From assembly GCA_018268085.1 (NCBI GenBank), contig JAFDXE010000023.1, positions 1 to 64,000 on the forward strand: a stretch of DNA of 64,000 nt, in the 5' to 3' direction. The DNA comes from Bacteroidota bacterium. GTDB taxonomy: Bacteria > Bacteroidota > Bacteroidia > Chitinophagales > Chitinophagaceae. Both the position numbers and the translations under genes were made by a program. Below the pieces are notes generated by a model. That model was not told the DNA's origin and searched no databases. It was given only the letters and a program-made list of their open reading frames with translations. Below, one piece after another: positions 1 to 9,162 of this stretch; position 1 is the stretch's first letter; each line of letters starts with the position of its first letter.

Positions 1-61
1 TTCCTGCCTTCGTGGCAAACGCTGTGCAACTCCGTGAAAAACCTCTGCGTCCTCTATGATT
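1..61. repeat. Dispersed GTG-rich repeat, copy A
   Basis: This stretch matches 123-184 in the same orientation at all but about seven positions; both contain TTCCTGCCTTCGT, GTGCAACTCCGTGAAAAACC and GCGTCCTCT. A more diverged third copy lies at 33091-33172. The copy may start before the window edge. No reading frame or stem explains it. Confidence 0.8.
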
Positions 62-62
62 G

Positions 63-97
63 AAAAATAAAAAATCAAAAATCAAAATTCAACACTA
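63..97. repeat. Heptamer tandem array (AAAAATC-type)
   Basis: Successive 7-nt units AAAAATA, AAAAATC, AAAAATC, AAAATTC and AACACTA lie between dispersed repeat copies A and B. Similar AAAATC text recurs at 198-212 after copy B. It is A-rich, so part of the regularity could be chance, but the period equals that of the arrays at 22047, 32972 and 43503. Confidence 0.5.
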
Positions 98-122
98 GAA
101 ATTATTTGTGCCTCTTTGCGCC

Positions 123-184
123 TTCCTGCCTTCGTAGCAAACCTCCGTGCAACTCCGTGAAAAACCTCCGCGTCCTCTGTGGTT
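123..184. repeat. Dispersed GTG-rich repeat, copy B
   Basis: This is a direct repeat of 1-61 and shares with the copy at 33091 the ending CTNTGTGGTTAAAAAAA. It is preceded by TTTGTGCCTCTTTGCGCC, again like the third copy. It ends about 70 bases before the polyprenyl synthase start, so the 5' region of that gene is largely repeat. Confidence 0.8.
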
Positions 185-257
185 AAAAAAACTCAACACT
201 CAAAAATCAAAACTTCTTAATTTCATATTTTAAGCGCAACACGTTAAACTTATTTCC

Positions 258-1232
258 ATGCATTCTTTCAGCGCTCTGTCGGCTTTGTTCGAAGAGCAAT
301 TCAATAAACGACATTTCCCGGATCATCCGCAAAATTTATACAACGCAGCACAATACATACTCGGTATCGGTGGCAAAAGAGTGCGGCCGGTTTGTGTATT
401 AATGGGCAATGAATTGTTTAGCGACATAGATACCGATGCCTATCACGTTGCCAATGCCATTGAATTATTTCACAATTTTAGTTTGATACATGACGACATC
501 ATGGACAAAGCGCCACTCAGGCGAGGCAAACCAACCGTTCATATAAGTTTCGGTGAATCTACTGCATTGTTATCGGGCGATGTAATGCTGGTGGCTGCAT
601 ACGATTACATCAACAAAATAAAACCAATCTATCTGCAGAAGATCATAGCCCTGTTCAACAAAACGGCAAAGGAAGTGTGCGAAGGTCAGCAACTGGATAT
701 GGAATTTGAAAAAAACGAAAAGGTGGGTTTTGAAGAATACGTAGAGATGATCACTTTAAAGACTTCCGTTTTACTGGCAGCCAGTATGCAAATGGGTGCT
801 ATACTGGGAGGAGCGGGTTTGGGAAACCAGCAACTGTTGTATGAATTCGGGAAAAAACTCGGCATTGCTTTCCAGGTGCAGGACGATTACCTGGATGCAT
901 TTGGAGATCCGGAGAAATTCGGTAAACTGCCGGGCGGTGATATCATCGCCAATAAAAAAACATTTCTCATGATTCATGCAATGGAAGTGGCAACGCCCGA
1001 TCAGCAACAACAATTGCAGCAATGGATGAGCAATGCAACCGCAAATGAAACAGAAAAAGTAAATGCAGTGTTACAAATATTCAAAGATTGTAAAGTGGAT
1101 GCCTGGGCGGAACAACTGAAAGAAAAATATTTCCGGGAAGCCATGAAGCATCTGGATGATGTAGCCGTACTGAGTTCAAGAAAAAAAGAACTGGAATTGT
1201 TGGCCAGGTACCTGATGCAACGCGATAAATAA
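258..1232 (+). CDS. Polyprenyl diphosphate synthase (trans-isoprenyl synthase family)
   Basis: The 324-residue protein should condense isopentenyl diphosphate with an allylic diphosphate to make a C15-C40 prenyl chain for quinones, carotenoids or lipid carriers, in the cytosol. It has the family marks in order: GGKRVRP at 38-44, the first aspartate-rich motif DDIMD at 79-83 followed by RRGKPT, and the second motif QDDYLD at 208-213 with K residues after it. Phe74 lies five residues before the first motif and Ser75 four before, a pattern more like geranylgeranyl-type enzymes, but chain length cannot be fixed from this. It stands alone, with repeats upstream and the kinase gene 150 bases downstream. 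Confidence in the family is high; product length is open. Confidence 0.92.
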   Translation: MHSFSALSALFEEQFNKRHFPDHPQNLYNAAQYILGIGGKRVRPVCVLMGNELFSDIDTDAYHVANAIELFHNFSLIHDDIMDKAPLRRGKPTVHISFGESTALLSGDVMLVAAYDYINKIKPIYLQKIIALFNKTAKEVCEGQQLDMEFEKNEKVGFEEYVEMITLKTSVLLAASMQMGAILGGAGLGNQQLLYEFGKKLGIAFQVQDDYLDAFGDPEKFGKLPGGDIIANKKTFLMIHAMEVATPDQQQQLQQWMSNATANETEKVNAVLQIFKDCKVDAWAEQLKEKYFREAMKHLDDVAVLSSRKKELELLARYLMQRDK

Positions 1233-1384
1233 ACAATCGTGATGAACACTTTTGTGCGTAAATAATTTCCTGGAATGAAGTATGGTACAACAAGCGGTAA
1301 CCAGATAGACCATACCCTTATTTTATCGATACCAACTGCAAAAAACCTTTTATCTTAGGAATATTATACCTCAAAAATTTACAT

Positions 1385-4174
1385 GTGAAGAGCAACCCTG
1401 ATAATTTTCTTTCCGGTGGTGGAGAGATGGGAGCGTTGATTAGAAATAAAGACTGGAGTGTTACTTCATTGGGCGTGTACGAAACCTGGCCGCAAAGTTT
1501 AAAAACAACCCTGAGTATTTTATTGAATTCAAAATTTCCGATGTTTCTCTGGTGGGGACCGGACCTGATTTGTTTTTACAATGATGCATATCGTCCGAGC
1601 CTTGGCGAGAAGGGAAAACATCCTGGTATCCTGGGCATGCCTGCAATGGAAGCCTGGCCCGAGATCTGGCATATCATTGAACCGCTCATTCAACAGGTAT
1701 TAACCACCGGCGAAGCCACCTGGTCGGAAGATCAACTGGTACCGATATTCAGGAATGGAACTATAGAAGATGTGTACTGGACTTTCAGTTATAGCCCGGT
1801 GTTTGGTGAATCAGGGAAAACAGAAGCGGTATTCGTTACCTGCACGGAAACCACAGATAAAGTAAATGCATATAAAAAACTGGAAGAAAGCTATAAGGAT
1901 TTTCATTTTGCTATTGAAGCAACGGAATTAGCAACATGGGATTTCAATCCCTCTACCAAAACATTCACTTGTAACGATCGGTTGAAAGAATGGTTTGGGA
2001 TAGATACGGAGGGTGAAACAGATATACAATATGCATTGAGTGCCATCGCTGAAAAAGACAGGGATCGTATCATAAAGGCGATCAATCAATCACTCGACTA
2101 TCGTTCCAGTCATCATTACGATGAAGAATACACGATCATTCATCCGGTATCCCGAAAGGAAATGATTGTGCATGCAAAAGGAAAAGCATGGTTCAACGAA
2201 AATCATGAAGCCATCCGTTTCAACGGAACCATACAGGATGTTACAGAAAAAGTGCTGTCACAAAAACTGGTTGAAGAAAGTGAAAAGAAATTCAGAACAG
2301 TAGTTGAACAGGCACCGGTAGGGATAACCATACTGTCCGGCCCTGGTTTTGTGGTTGAGGCAGCAAATGATACTTACCTGGCTTTTATTGGCCGGAGAAA
2401 AGAAGATTTCGTTGGAAAAAAATTGTTTGATGCATTGCCGGAGGTGAAGCCTGCCATACAGGAAATATTGCAAAATGTATTCAATACGGGAATGCCATAT
2501 TACGGAAGGGAATTCCCGGTTATGCTTAACCGTTATGGACTGGAAAGTGCCTGTTATTTTGATTTTGTATATCATCCATTCAGGGATGAACAGGGCATAA
2601 TTTCCGGGATTATTGTAGTAGTTACCGAAACAACCGGGAATGTGGAGGTAAGAAAGCAACTGGAAGAAAATGAGAAGAAACTGAATATCGTAATTGAAGC
2701 GAGTGACCTCGGTACATGGGAATACGATCTTATCCAGGGGAAATTGATGTATTCGGAAAGATACCTCAGCATGCTTGGATATGATAAAGATGAAAAGTTA
2801 AGTAATGAAGAAGTAATTGCACATATTCACCCCGATGATGTGGCCATCAGGCAGGAAGAATTAGACAAAGCACTGCAGACGGGAAAGTTATCCTTCCGGC
2901 TGAGATTGATCAAACGCGACCGCACAATCATCTGGATCGAGAACAAGGGAATCGTTATTTATGATGAGCAGCAAAAGCCCCTGAAAATTCTTGGTACCAT
3001 GCGTGACATCAGCAGTGAAATAAAACAACAGCAGTTGTTGGAAGAAAGATATCACCTGATGGTTGATGAAGTGCAGGATTATGCCATATTTTACCTCAAT
3101 CGCGATGGCTCTATCCAGAACTGGAATAAAGGCGCTGAAAAAATTAAAGGATATACTGCAGATGAGATCATTGGTAAAAACTTTTCTGTTTTTTACACTA
3201 AGCAGGATCTTGAAAAAAATCTTCCGTTCGTTTTGTTAAGCAAAGCTACTTCTAATGGAAAGGTTAAGCATGAAGGATGGCGGGTAAGAAAAGATGGTTC
3301 CCTGTTCTGGGCCAGTGTACTCATAACGGCATTGCATGATGACCAGCAGAATGTAATCGGTTTTTCAAAAGTTACACATGATTTGTCGGAGAAAAGAGAA
3401 TCAGAAGAGCAATTGAAAAAATATGCAGGTGAGTTGGAAAAGAAAAATGCGGAACTGCAATCAATGAATAGTGAACTGCAGGCGTTTGCTTATGTATCGA
3501 GTCATGATCTGCAGGAACCGCTACGGAAAATACAGGTGTTCGCATCCATGATCAAACAAACCGATCTGTTACGGCTATCCGAAGACGGGAAAAATTATTT
3601 ATCGAGAATGGAAACAGCGGCAGGAAGAATGCAAACGCTCATCCAGGATCTGCTTGCTTATTCCCGTACAAATACCGCCGAACGAAATTATATTGTACGA
3701 TCATTTCATTCGGTGGTAACCGAAGTGCTGGAAGAAATGAAAGAAGATATCAGCAGTAAGCACGCAAAAATTATACTGGAAGGCGATGCGGAAATCAGCA
3801 TGATACCTTTCCAGTTCAAACAATTACTGATAAATCTTATTGGCAACGCCATTAAATTTTCAAAACCGGAAGAACAATGTTGTGTGAAGATCAGTTGCCA
3901 CCTTGAAAAAAATGAATGGCTGAAAGATAAAGAGCTGTTGTTGCTGCCTGAATGTTATCATATCGCTGTAATTGATAACGGAATTGGTTTTGAACCACAG
4001 TACCGCACAAAAATATTCGAAGTATTCCAGCGGCTTCATGGAAAATCGGTTTATAGTGGCACGGGTATCGGGTTGGCTATTGTAAAAAAAATTGTAGAGA
4101 ATCATCATGGAATGATCACAGCCGATTCAGTATTGGGAGAAGGAGCAAGGTTTGATATTTATCTGCCGGTGTAA
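1385..4174 (+). CDS. Cytoplasmic multi-PAS sensor histidine kinase
   Basis: The 929-residue protein has no clear membrane segment, so it should sense an internal or diffusible signal. About five PAS-type modules fill residues 1-680; the last one contains the DYAIFYLNRDG signature common in soluble bacterial kinases. A coiled stretch follows, then the HisKA motif SSHDLQEPLRK with phospho-acceptor His707, the N box NLIGNAIKF (Asn821), DNGIGF and GTGIGLAI. Phosphotransfer to a response regulator is expected, but no regulator or receiver domain lies nearby, so it is an orphan. The start is GTG; an ATG two bases upstream runs straight into TGA. Its ligand is unknown. Confidence 0.9.
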   Translation: MKSNPDNFLSGGGEMGALIRNKDWSVTSLGVYETWPQSLKTTLSILLNSKFPMFLWWGPDLICFYNDAYRPSLGEKGKHPGILGMPAMEAWPEIWHIIEPLIQQVLTTGEATWSEDQLVPIFRNGTIEDVYWTFSYSPVFGESGKTEAVFVTCTETTDKVNAYKKLEESYKDFHFAIEATELATWDFNPSTKTFTCNDRLKEWFGIDTEGETDIQYALSAIAEKDRDRIIKAINQSLDYRSSHHYDEEYTIIHPVSRKEMIVHAKGKAWFNENHEAIRFNGTIQDVTEKVLSQKLVEESEKKFRTVVEQAPVGITILSGPGFVVEAANDTYLAFIGRRKEDFVGKKLFDALPEVKPAIQEILQNVFNTGMPYYGREFPVMLNRYGLESACYFDFVYHPFRDEQGIISGIIVVVTETTGNVEVRKQLEENEKKLNIVIEASDLGTWEYDLIQGKLMYSERYLSMLGYDKDEKLSNEEVIAHIHPDDVAIRQEELDKALQTGKLSFRLRLIKRDRTIIWIENKGIVIYDEQQKPLKILGTMRDISSEIKQQQLLEERYHLMVDEVQDYAIFYLNRDGSIQNWNKGAEKIKGYTADEIIGKNFSVFYTKQDLEKNLPFVLLSKATSNGKVKHEGWRVRKDGSLFWASVLITALHDDQQNVIGFSKVTHDLSEKRESEEQLKKYAGELEKKNAELQSMNSELQAFAYVSSHDLQEPLRKIQVFASMIKQTDLLRLSEDGKNYLSRMETAAGRMQTLIQDLLAYSRTNTAERNYIVRSFHSVVTEVLEEMKEDISSKHAKIILEGDAEISMIPFQFKQLLINLIGNAIKFSKPEEQCCVKISCHLEKNEWLKDKELLLLPECYHIAVIDNGIGFEPQYRTKIFEVFQRLHGKSVYSGTGIGLAIVKKIVENHHGMITADSVLGEGARFDIYLPV

Positions 4175-4354
4175 GCAACAGAAAATATCGAATAAAAATA
4201 GGGAATAAGAATATGCAATAAGCGCATCGTTTCTTCCAGGCGGAATGTTTTTGCAGTTCATTTTAAGTTTACCTGCATCAACCGTTCCGTTCGTTAAATA
4301 ATTTTTCCTGTAATAGAATATTTCGCTATTTTCCTTTTTCAAACCAAGGCTAAC

Positions 4355-6097
4355 ATGAGTAATTCGCTCTTCAGGAAAAAAAATATATCAAGCATTTTAG
4401 CGGAAGGACCAGACGATTCACACGGCTCCGGTTTACATCGTGTACTTTCTGTAAAAGACCTCACTTTCTTTGGTATTGCAGCCATCCTCGGCGCAGGCAG
4501 TTTCAGCAGCCTGGGTACGGCTGTGTTTAACGGCGGACCAGGCGTTATCGTTCTGTTTATCATTACAGCCATCGCCTGTGGTTTTACCGCATTGTGTTAT
4601 TCAGAGTTCGCCAGTCGCATACCCGTTGCAGGTAGTGCCTATACGTATGCCTACGCCAGCTTTGGTGAATTGTTTGCCTGGATCATCGGCTGGGCATTGA
4701 TCATGGAATATTCTATTGGTAATATTTATGTAGCCTATAGCTGGAGCGATTACTTTACATCCTTCATGGATAAAATGAATGTGCATATTCCTGAATACCT
4801 CGCTACAAGTTATATGGAAGCCAAACATGCCATTGAAAAAGGAGCTACCAATGCCGACGATATTAAAGCATGGAATACAGCACCCATCATCGGGGGAATA
4901 AGAATGATTGTTGATGTGCCTGCACTGGTGATCAACGGACTTATAACTTACCTCGTTTATCGTGGCGTAAAAGAAAGCAGGAATTTCAGTAACGTGATGG
5001 TGATATTAAAAATGTGCGTGGTAGGACTGATCATACTGGTAGGCGGGTATCTTGTTTTTTCAAACGGGCTAACCCCTAACTGGTTGCCTGCAAATGATGA
5101 AGGCGTACATTCTTTTATGCCCAATGGCTTCAGTGGTGTTATGAAAGCCGTGGCCAGTGTATTCTTTGCCTATATTGGATTTGATGCGGTAAGTGTGCTG
5201 GCAGAAGAAAGTAAAAATCCTCAAAGAGATCTGCCAAGAGGAATGATCCTTTCATTGGTAATCTGTACAGTTGTATATATCTTATTGTCCCTGGTGTTAA
5301 CCGGCGCTGTAAACTATCGTCATTTTGAAAATGTAGGTGATCCGCTTGCATTCATCTTCGAGAAGGAAAATTTAAATGTGGGTTGGATGCAGACATTGGT
5401 TGCCATCAGCGCCGTTGTGGCCATGACGAGTGTATTACTTGTTTTCCAGATGGGACAACCGAGAATGTGGATGACGATCAGTAGGGATGGATTACTGCCA
5501 CCGGTGTTTCAAAAAATTCATCCAAAATATAAAACACCTTCTTTTGCCACCATACTAACGGGACTGGTTGTGGGTATTCCCATCATCTTTACAGATAAAA
5601 CTTTCGTGCTGGATTTTACCAGCATCGCTACTTTGTTTGCATTTGTATTGGTATGCGGCGGCGTATTGCTTATCCCTTCAAAAGAAAAAATACCCGGAAG
5701 ATTTCATCTGCCGTATATCAACGGGCAATTTATTTTTCCACTGATCATTGCAATGGCCATCTTTTTCGTTTGGCGTTATTCCGATAATTATTTCCAGAAC
5801 TTATTAAACTTTGATTTTATTTATGCAGATCCGGATTATATCTCCGGAAAAGTAACCTTCATGGACCTGGCAACACCTAATGTATCCCTTGTGGTTTTCT
5901 GGGTAGGAGCGGTAATACTGGCTATCCTCTCTTTTCTGAAAAAATATTCACTCATTCCGCTGATGGGTGTTATCACCTGTATGTATTTGTTAACCGGCAT
6001 GACCAAATCGAACTGGTTATGGTTTACCGGTTGGCTGGTTGTAGGGGTTATCATTTATTTCCTTTACGGCTATAAGAAAAGCAAACTCGCCCGATAA
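4355..6097 (+). CDS. APC-family amino acid permease
   Basis: The 580-residue inner-membrane protein resembles cationic amino acid transporters of the APC superfamily. After a 30-residue soluble N-terminus the first membrane helix carries the family pattern GIAAILGAGSF, and about 12-14 hydrophobic helices follow. The conserved loop GFDAVSVLAEESKNPQRDLP, typical of CAT-like transporters, lies in the middle, and TISRDGLLP after it. Transport is probably proton or sodium coupled uptake. It is a single gene between the kinase and the DUF2027 gene, 28 bases from the latter. Substrate cannot be read from the sequence. Confidence 0.9.
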   Translation: MSNSLFRKKNISSILAEGPDDSHGSGLHRVLSVKDLTFFGIAAILGAGSFSSLGTAVFNGGPGVIVLFIITAIACGFTALCYSEFASRIPVAGSAYTYAYASFGELFAWIIGWALIMEYSIGNIYVAYSWSDYFTSFMDKMNVHIPEYLATSYMEAKHAIEKGATNADDIKAWNTAPIIGGIRMIVDVPALVINGLITYLVYRGVKESRNFSNVMVILKMCVVGLIILVGGYLVFSNGLTPNWLPANDEGVHSFMPNGFSGVMKAVASVFFAYIGFDAVSVLAEESKNPQRDLPRGMILSLVICTVVYILLSLVLTGAVNYRHFENVGDPLAFIFEKENLNVGWMQTLVAISAVVAMTSVLLVFQMGQPRMWMTISRDGLLPPVFQKIHPKYKTPSFATILTGLVVGIPIIFTDKTFVLDFTSIATLFAFVLVCGGVLLIPSKEKIPGRFHLPYINGQFIFPLIIAMAIFFVWRYSDNYFQNLLNFDFIYADPDYISGKVTFMDLATPNVSLVVFWVGAVILAILSFLKKYSLIPLMGVITCMYLLTGMTKSNWLWFTGWLVVGVIIYFLYGYKKSKLAR

Positions 6098-6113
6098 TTG
6101 CCTTTTTCATTTG

Positions 6114-6121
6114 TAAATTTG
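6114..6121 (+). promoter_or_regulatory. -7 element TAAATTTG for the DUF2027-Smr gene
   Basis: TAAATTTG matches the Bacteroidota -7 consensus TAnnTTTG exactly. It ends four bases before the ATG, so the mRNA would start at or next to the start codon. No good -33 TTTG is present. Confidence 0.6.
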
Positions 6122-6125
6122 CTCC

Positions 6126-7139
6126 ATGAAATACGAGATTGGAGATAAAATCATTGTGCTCCTTACCGAAGAAGAAGGCACAGTGCTGGAAATTATGAAT
6201 GAAAATATGGTGTTGATAGAAGTGCGTGGCGTAAAATTCCCTGCCTATACCGACCAGATTGATTTTCCCTATTTTAAAATGTTCACGCAACAAAAAAAGC
6301 CGGTTGAGAAAAAGAAAATTCACATCGATCATGTAAAGAAAGAAAAACCCCTGCCTAAAAAGAAAACCGGGGAAGGTGTATGGTTGAATTTTATCCCTGT
6401 ATTTGATAAAGATATTTTTGATGACGATGTGGTGGAGAAATTAAAAGTGTACATGGTTAATCAGAATGAAGAAGACTATCATTTTAACTATAACCTCTTA
6501 TTTGCCGGCGAGAGTCATTTTCAATTGAAAAATACCATTCCTGCGCTGAGCGATTTTTACCTGCACGATGTTCAGTTCGAAGATTTAAGTGATGCACCAA
6601 GGTTTGATGTAGAATTTTCACTGGTAAAAGAACAGAAAAAAAAGGCTTTGTATTTTGAAACATCATTAAAGCTGAAAGGCAAACAGGTATTTAAAAAAAT
6701 TGAAGAACTGAAAGCAAAGAATGAACCTTCCTTTACCTACGAATTGTTTAAAGAATACCCCGACAGGATAGAAGAAGAAAAAGTAGATCTCAGCAAACTG
6801 GGTAATGCTGGTTTCAGGATCTATGATGCAGCAGCAATCAATTTGCATTTGCCGCCGGCCCGTTCAGTGGTGGATCTTCATATTGAAAAACTTACAGACA
6901 ACTGGCGGTATATGTCTAACGCAGATATATTAACCCTGCAGTTGAGCACATTTGAAAAATATTACGAACTCGCTATTGCACATCATCAACCACAATTAAT
7001 CGTTATACACGGGGTAGGCGAGGGGATTTTAAGAAATGAAATTCATGAAAGGCTAAGGCATAAGGATAATGTAAAATCTTTCGTGAATCAATACCATCAT
7101 CAGTATGGATATGGTGCAACGGAAATTTTCTTCAGGTAA
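6126..7139 (+). CDS. DUF2027 family protein with C-terminal Smr domain
   Basis: The 337-residue protein begins with a small KOW/Tudor-like beta segment (GDKIIVLLTEEEGTVLEI, where YEIGDKI opens the protein), then a Lys-rich linker at about 58-85, a beta-rich DUF2027 core, and an Smr domain in the last 80 residues with DLHIEKL and IHGVGEGILRNEI. Smr domains are known from MutS2 and can act as nucleases or in ribosome rescue and recombination; the role in this Bacteroidota family is not established. The DLH and HGxG motifs are intact. It faces YitT tail to tail with 11 bases between stops. Confidence 0.85.
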   Translation: MKYEIGDKIIVLLTEEEGTVLEIMNENMVLIEVRGVKFPAYTDQIDFPYFKMFTQQKKPVEKKKIHIDHVKKEKPLPKKKTGEGVWLNFIPVFDKDIFDDDVVEKLKVYMVNQNEEDYHFNYNLLFAGESHFQLKNTIPALSDFYLHDVQFEDLSDAPRFDVEFSLVKEQKKKALYFETSLKLKGKQVFKKIEELKAKNEPSFTYELFKEYPDRIEEEKVDLSKLGNAGFRIYDAAAINLHLPPARSVVDLHIEKLTDNWRYMSNADILTLQLSTFEKYYELAIAHHQPQLIVIHGVGEGILRNEIHERLRHKDNVKSFVNQYHHQYGYGATEIFFR

Positions 7140-7150
7140 TTACCAGGTAT

Positions 7151-8131
7151 TTATTTGTGCCGTCGCTTCTTGATCATACCGCCTTTGATATCCTTTACAC
7201 TCGTCATCACCATAAAAGCATTCGGATCAATTTTGTTGATCTCCAGTTTCAGTTTACTGATCTCCAGCCTGGTGATGATCGTATATAAAATTTTAAGGTC
7301 GTACAGTTTTTCACCGCTTTTTCCGAAACCGCGTTCGCCGTTATATACGGTTATTCCTCGTCCCAGTTTTTCAATGATCATCATGCGTATGCGTTCCGAC
7401 TTTACGGAAATGATCGTTACACCCATGTATTCTTCAATACCTTCAATGATATAGTCAACTGTTTTAGCTGCCGATAAATAAGTAAGCATCGCATACATTG
7501 CTTTTTCTACGGAAATCAACCATGCACAAAGTGAGAACACGAGTACATTAATAACCATGATCACGTCGCCAATGGTTAACCACGATTTTTTGCTCATGGC
7601 AATGGCGAGCACTTCTGTTCCGTCGATTACCGCACCACCACGAACGGCAAGCCCCGTACCGGCACCGAGGAAAAAGCCTCCGAATAAGGACACCAGTAAT
7701 TTGTCTTGCGGAACAGGAGGGTAAGGAAAAAAAGCTACACATAAGGCCAGTGAAACGATACAGATGGTGGTTCGTAGGGCAAACTGCGGACTAATAATCC
7801 GGTATCCTAGCAATATAAAAGGAATATTTACGCTCACCAGCAGCAGGGGGAGTTTAATATTGCTTAATTCTGAAATCAATAATGCAATACCGGTTGCGCC
7901 ACCATCAAGGAAATTAGCGCTCAGTAGAAAACTTTTCAGTCCAAAGCCGGCAGACAAAACACCCAGGGCCATCATAAAAATGTCGGCACCGAGTTTTCTC
8001 ACTACAACCTTAAATTCAAATGCATTGCGGGCGCCGGTCAAACGGGTATAGCGATTCCCGGTTCTCAGCAGGTTAAACAATGCCCTGAACGGATCCGTAT
8101 TTTTCCTTTTCATCAATTTAAAAATAAGCAT
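7151..8131 (-). CDS. YitT/DUF161 family membrane protein with DUF2179 domain
   Basis: The 326-residue protein has an N-terminal soluble stretch of about 45 residues, five to six hydrophobic helices with the YitT signature FLDGGATGIALLIS and GGAVIDGTEVLAIAMSKKS, and a C-terminal cytoplasmic DUF2179 domain from about residue 240 (GRGITVYNGERGF). The family is thought to be a transporter or membrane regulator of unknown substrate. It is divergent from the histone-like gene and shares an upstream region of about 165 bases with it. Confidence 0.87.
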   Translation of the reverse strand: MLIFKLMKRKNTDPFRALFNLLRTGNRYTRLTGARNAFEFKVVVRKLGADIFMMALGVLSAGFGLKSFLLSANFLDGGATGIALLISELSNIKLPLLLVSVNIPFILLGYRIISPQFALRTTICIVSLALCVAFFPYPPVPQDKLLVSLFGGFFLGAGTGLAVRGGAVIDGTEVLAIAMSKKSWLTIGDVIMVINVLVFSLCAWLISVEKAMYAMLTYLSAAKTVDYIIEGIEEYMGVTIISVKSERIRMMIIEKLGRGITVYNGERGFGKSGEKLYDLKILYTIITRLEISKLKLEINKIDPNAFMVMTSVKDIKGGMIKKRRHK

Positions 8132-8296
8132 AAAACATCATGATTGTACAACCCATTGGATAATTTGAAACATGCTAAAAACCGTAAACGTAAAAAAAAT
8201 AATCACTCGATTGTCCTTACCAAACACATAACAAATCCGGCAATTTATTTTTACATTTATGATACATTATCCGAAAAAAAATTAAATCATCCCATT

Positions 8297-8839
8297 ATGG
8301 CAAAGTCGTCGAAACCAGCCAAAAAGAAAAAGGCTCCGGCAAAAAAAGTAGTAAAGAAAGCAGTTAAAAAAATTGCAAAAAAGGCATCACCCAAAAAAGC
8401 ATCATCCAAAAAGCCTTTAAAGAAAAAAGCGGTGGTAAAAAAGAAACCGGCAATAAAAAAAGCTGCAGCAAAAAAAGCATCGCCAAAAAAAGTTTCATCG
8501 AAAAAAGCTGCTGCAAAAAAGCCGTCGAAGAAGATAGTAAAGAAACAAATCAAAAAAGCACCGGTAAAAAAAGCTGTTGTAAAGAAACCAATAGTTAAGA
8601 AATCGGTTGTGAAAAAACCGGCAGCAAAAAAAGCAACTGGTAAACCTGCACAGGCAAAATCGGTAAATAAGTCAAAAGCTATACCGGTAGAAACGGAAGA
8701 AATAATTATCATTCCTCAGAATGATGTTGTAGTAACAGAATTTATCCAGGCAAGTTTCGGATTTGAGGAAGACGAAAATGAAGAGAACGATATCGATAGT
8801 GAAGATATGGGTGAGATGGATGATGACAGTGAAGCATAG
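8297..8839 (+). CDS. Histone H1-like Lys/Ala-rich protein with acidic tail
   Basis: From the ATG at 8297 the protein has 180 residues. Residues 1-120 are almost only Lys, Ala, Pro, Ser and Val in imperfect repeats such as AAKKASPKK and KKAVVKKP, the composition of bacterial histone H1-like DNA-binding proteins (Hc1, AlgP, HctB type). A short hydrophobic link EEIIIIPQNDVVV follows, then about 30 residues dominated by Glu and Asp. The basic part should bind DNA nonspecifically; the acidic tail may modulate that. A TTG start at 8144 in the same frame would add 51 residues of unrelated composition and is rejected. Upstream, TATTTTTA (8246-8253) and TACATTTA (8252-8259) are possible -7 boxes. Confidence 0.8.
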   Translation: MAKSSKPAKKKKAPAKKVVKKAVKKIAKKASPKKASSKKPLKKKAVVKKKPAIKKAAAKKASPKKVSSKKAAAKKPSKKIVKKQIKKAPVKKAVVKKPIVKKSVVKKPAAKKATGKPAQAKSVNKSKAIPVETEEIIIIPQNDVVVTEFIQASFGFEEDENEENDIDSEDMGEMDDDSEA

Positions 8840-8847
8840 GGGTGTAA

Positions 8848-8878
8848 TGCTGAATTGTGATTGCTGAATTAGGAATTG
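8848..8878. repeat. Heptamer array TGCTGAA/TTGTGAT/TGCTGAA/TTAGGAA
   Basis: Four 7-nt units begin nine bases after the stop of the histone-like gene. The text is the reverse-complement relative of the ATAATTC/AGCATTC units at 22047-22109. The gap 8840-9162 otherwise holds only a hairpin and the promoter of the next gene. Confidence 0.5.
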
Positions 8879-8932
8879 CACGTACCCAAACATTTTGTAC
8901 GTTGATCAATGCCATATTTTGGCGGATGATCC

Positions 8933-8953
8933 TCCTTCTCCTTCGGAGAGGGA
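8933..8953. other. Stem-loop around CTCC-TTC-GGAG
   Basis: TCCTTCTCC, loop TTC, then GGAGAGGGA give a nine-pair stem with one G-T pair. There is no T-run after it, so it is not an obvious terminator. The text resembles a small palindrome that I recall as scattered in Bacteroidota intergenic regions, but this could not be checked. Confidence 0.5.
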
Positions 8954-9111
8954 CGGGGAAAGGTTTCTTAATGTTGAAGATTCTTCCTCGCACAGCATAA
9001 AAAAAATTTTGTTGCTTCCTGTCTTCATGTATTTATGGCCCAAAAACGGTATTTTAAAAATAGGTATCCCATTTTTTAAATAACCCTTTAACAATTTAAT
9101 ATCAGTAATCA

Positions 9112-9143
9112 TTTCACTACTTGCGCATGTGCAGGTAACTTTG
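9112..9143 (+). promoter_or_regulatory. Promoter for the OmpA-family lipoprotein gene
   Basis: TTTC at 9112-9115 and TAACTTTG at 9136-9143 are separated by 20 bases, close to the Bacteroidota TTTG-N19/20-TAnnTTTG pattern. The ATG follows 19 bases after the -7 box. Confidence 0.65.
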
Positions 9144-9162
9144 CCGCATAAAAAATTATGTT

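Noticed and set aside
4186..4222. Further heptamer array after the kinase gene
   Set aside because: AATAAG-like text recurs but with spacings of six and seven bases, so the period is not strict.
8287..8712. 141-codon open frame antisense to the histone-like gene, Phe and Ala rich
   Set aside because: It is the mirror of the Lys/Ala repeat codons; hydrophobic composition follows from the AAA and GCA codons on the other strand.
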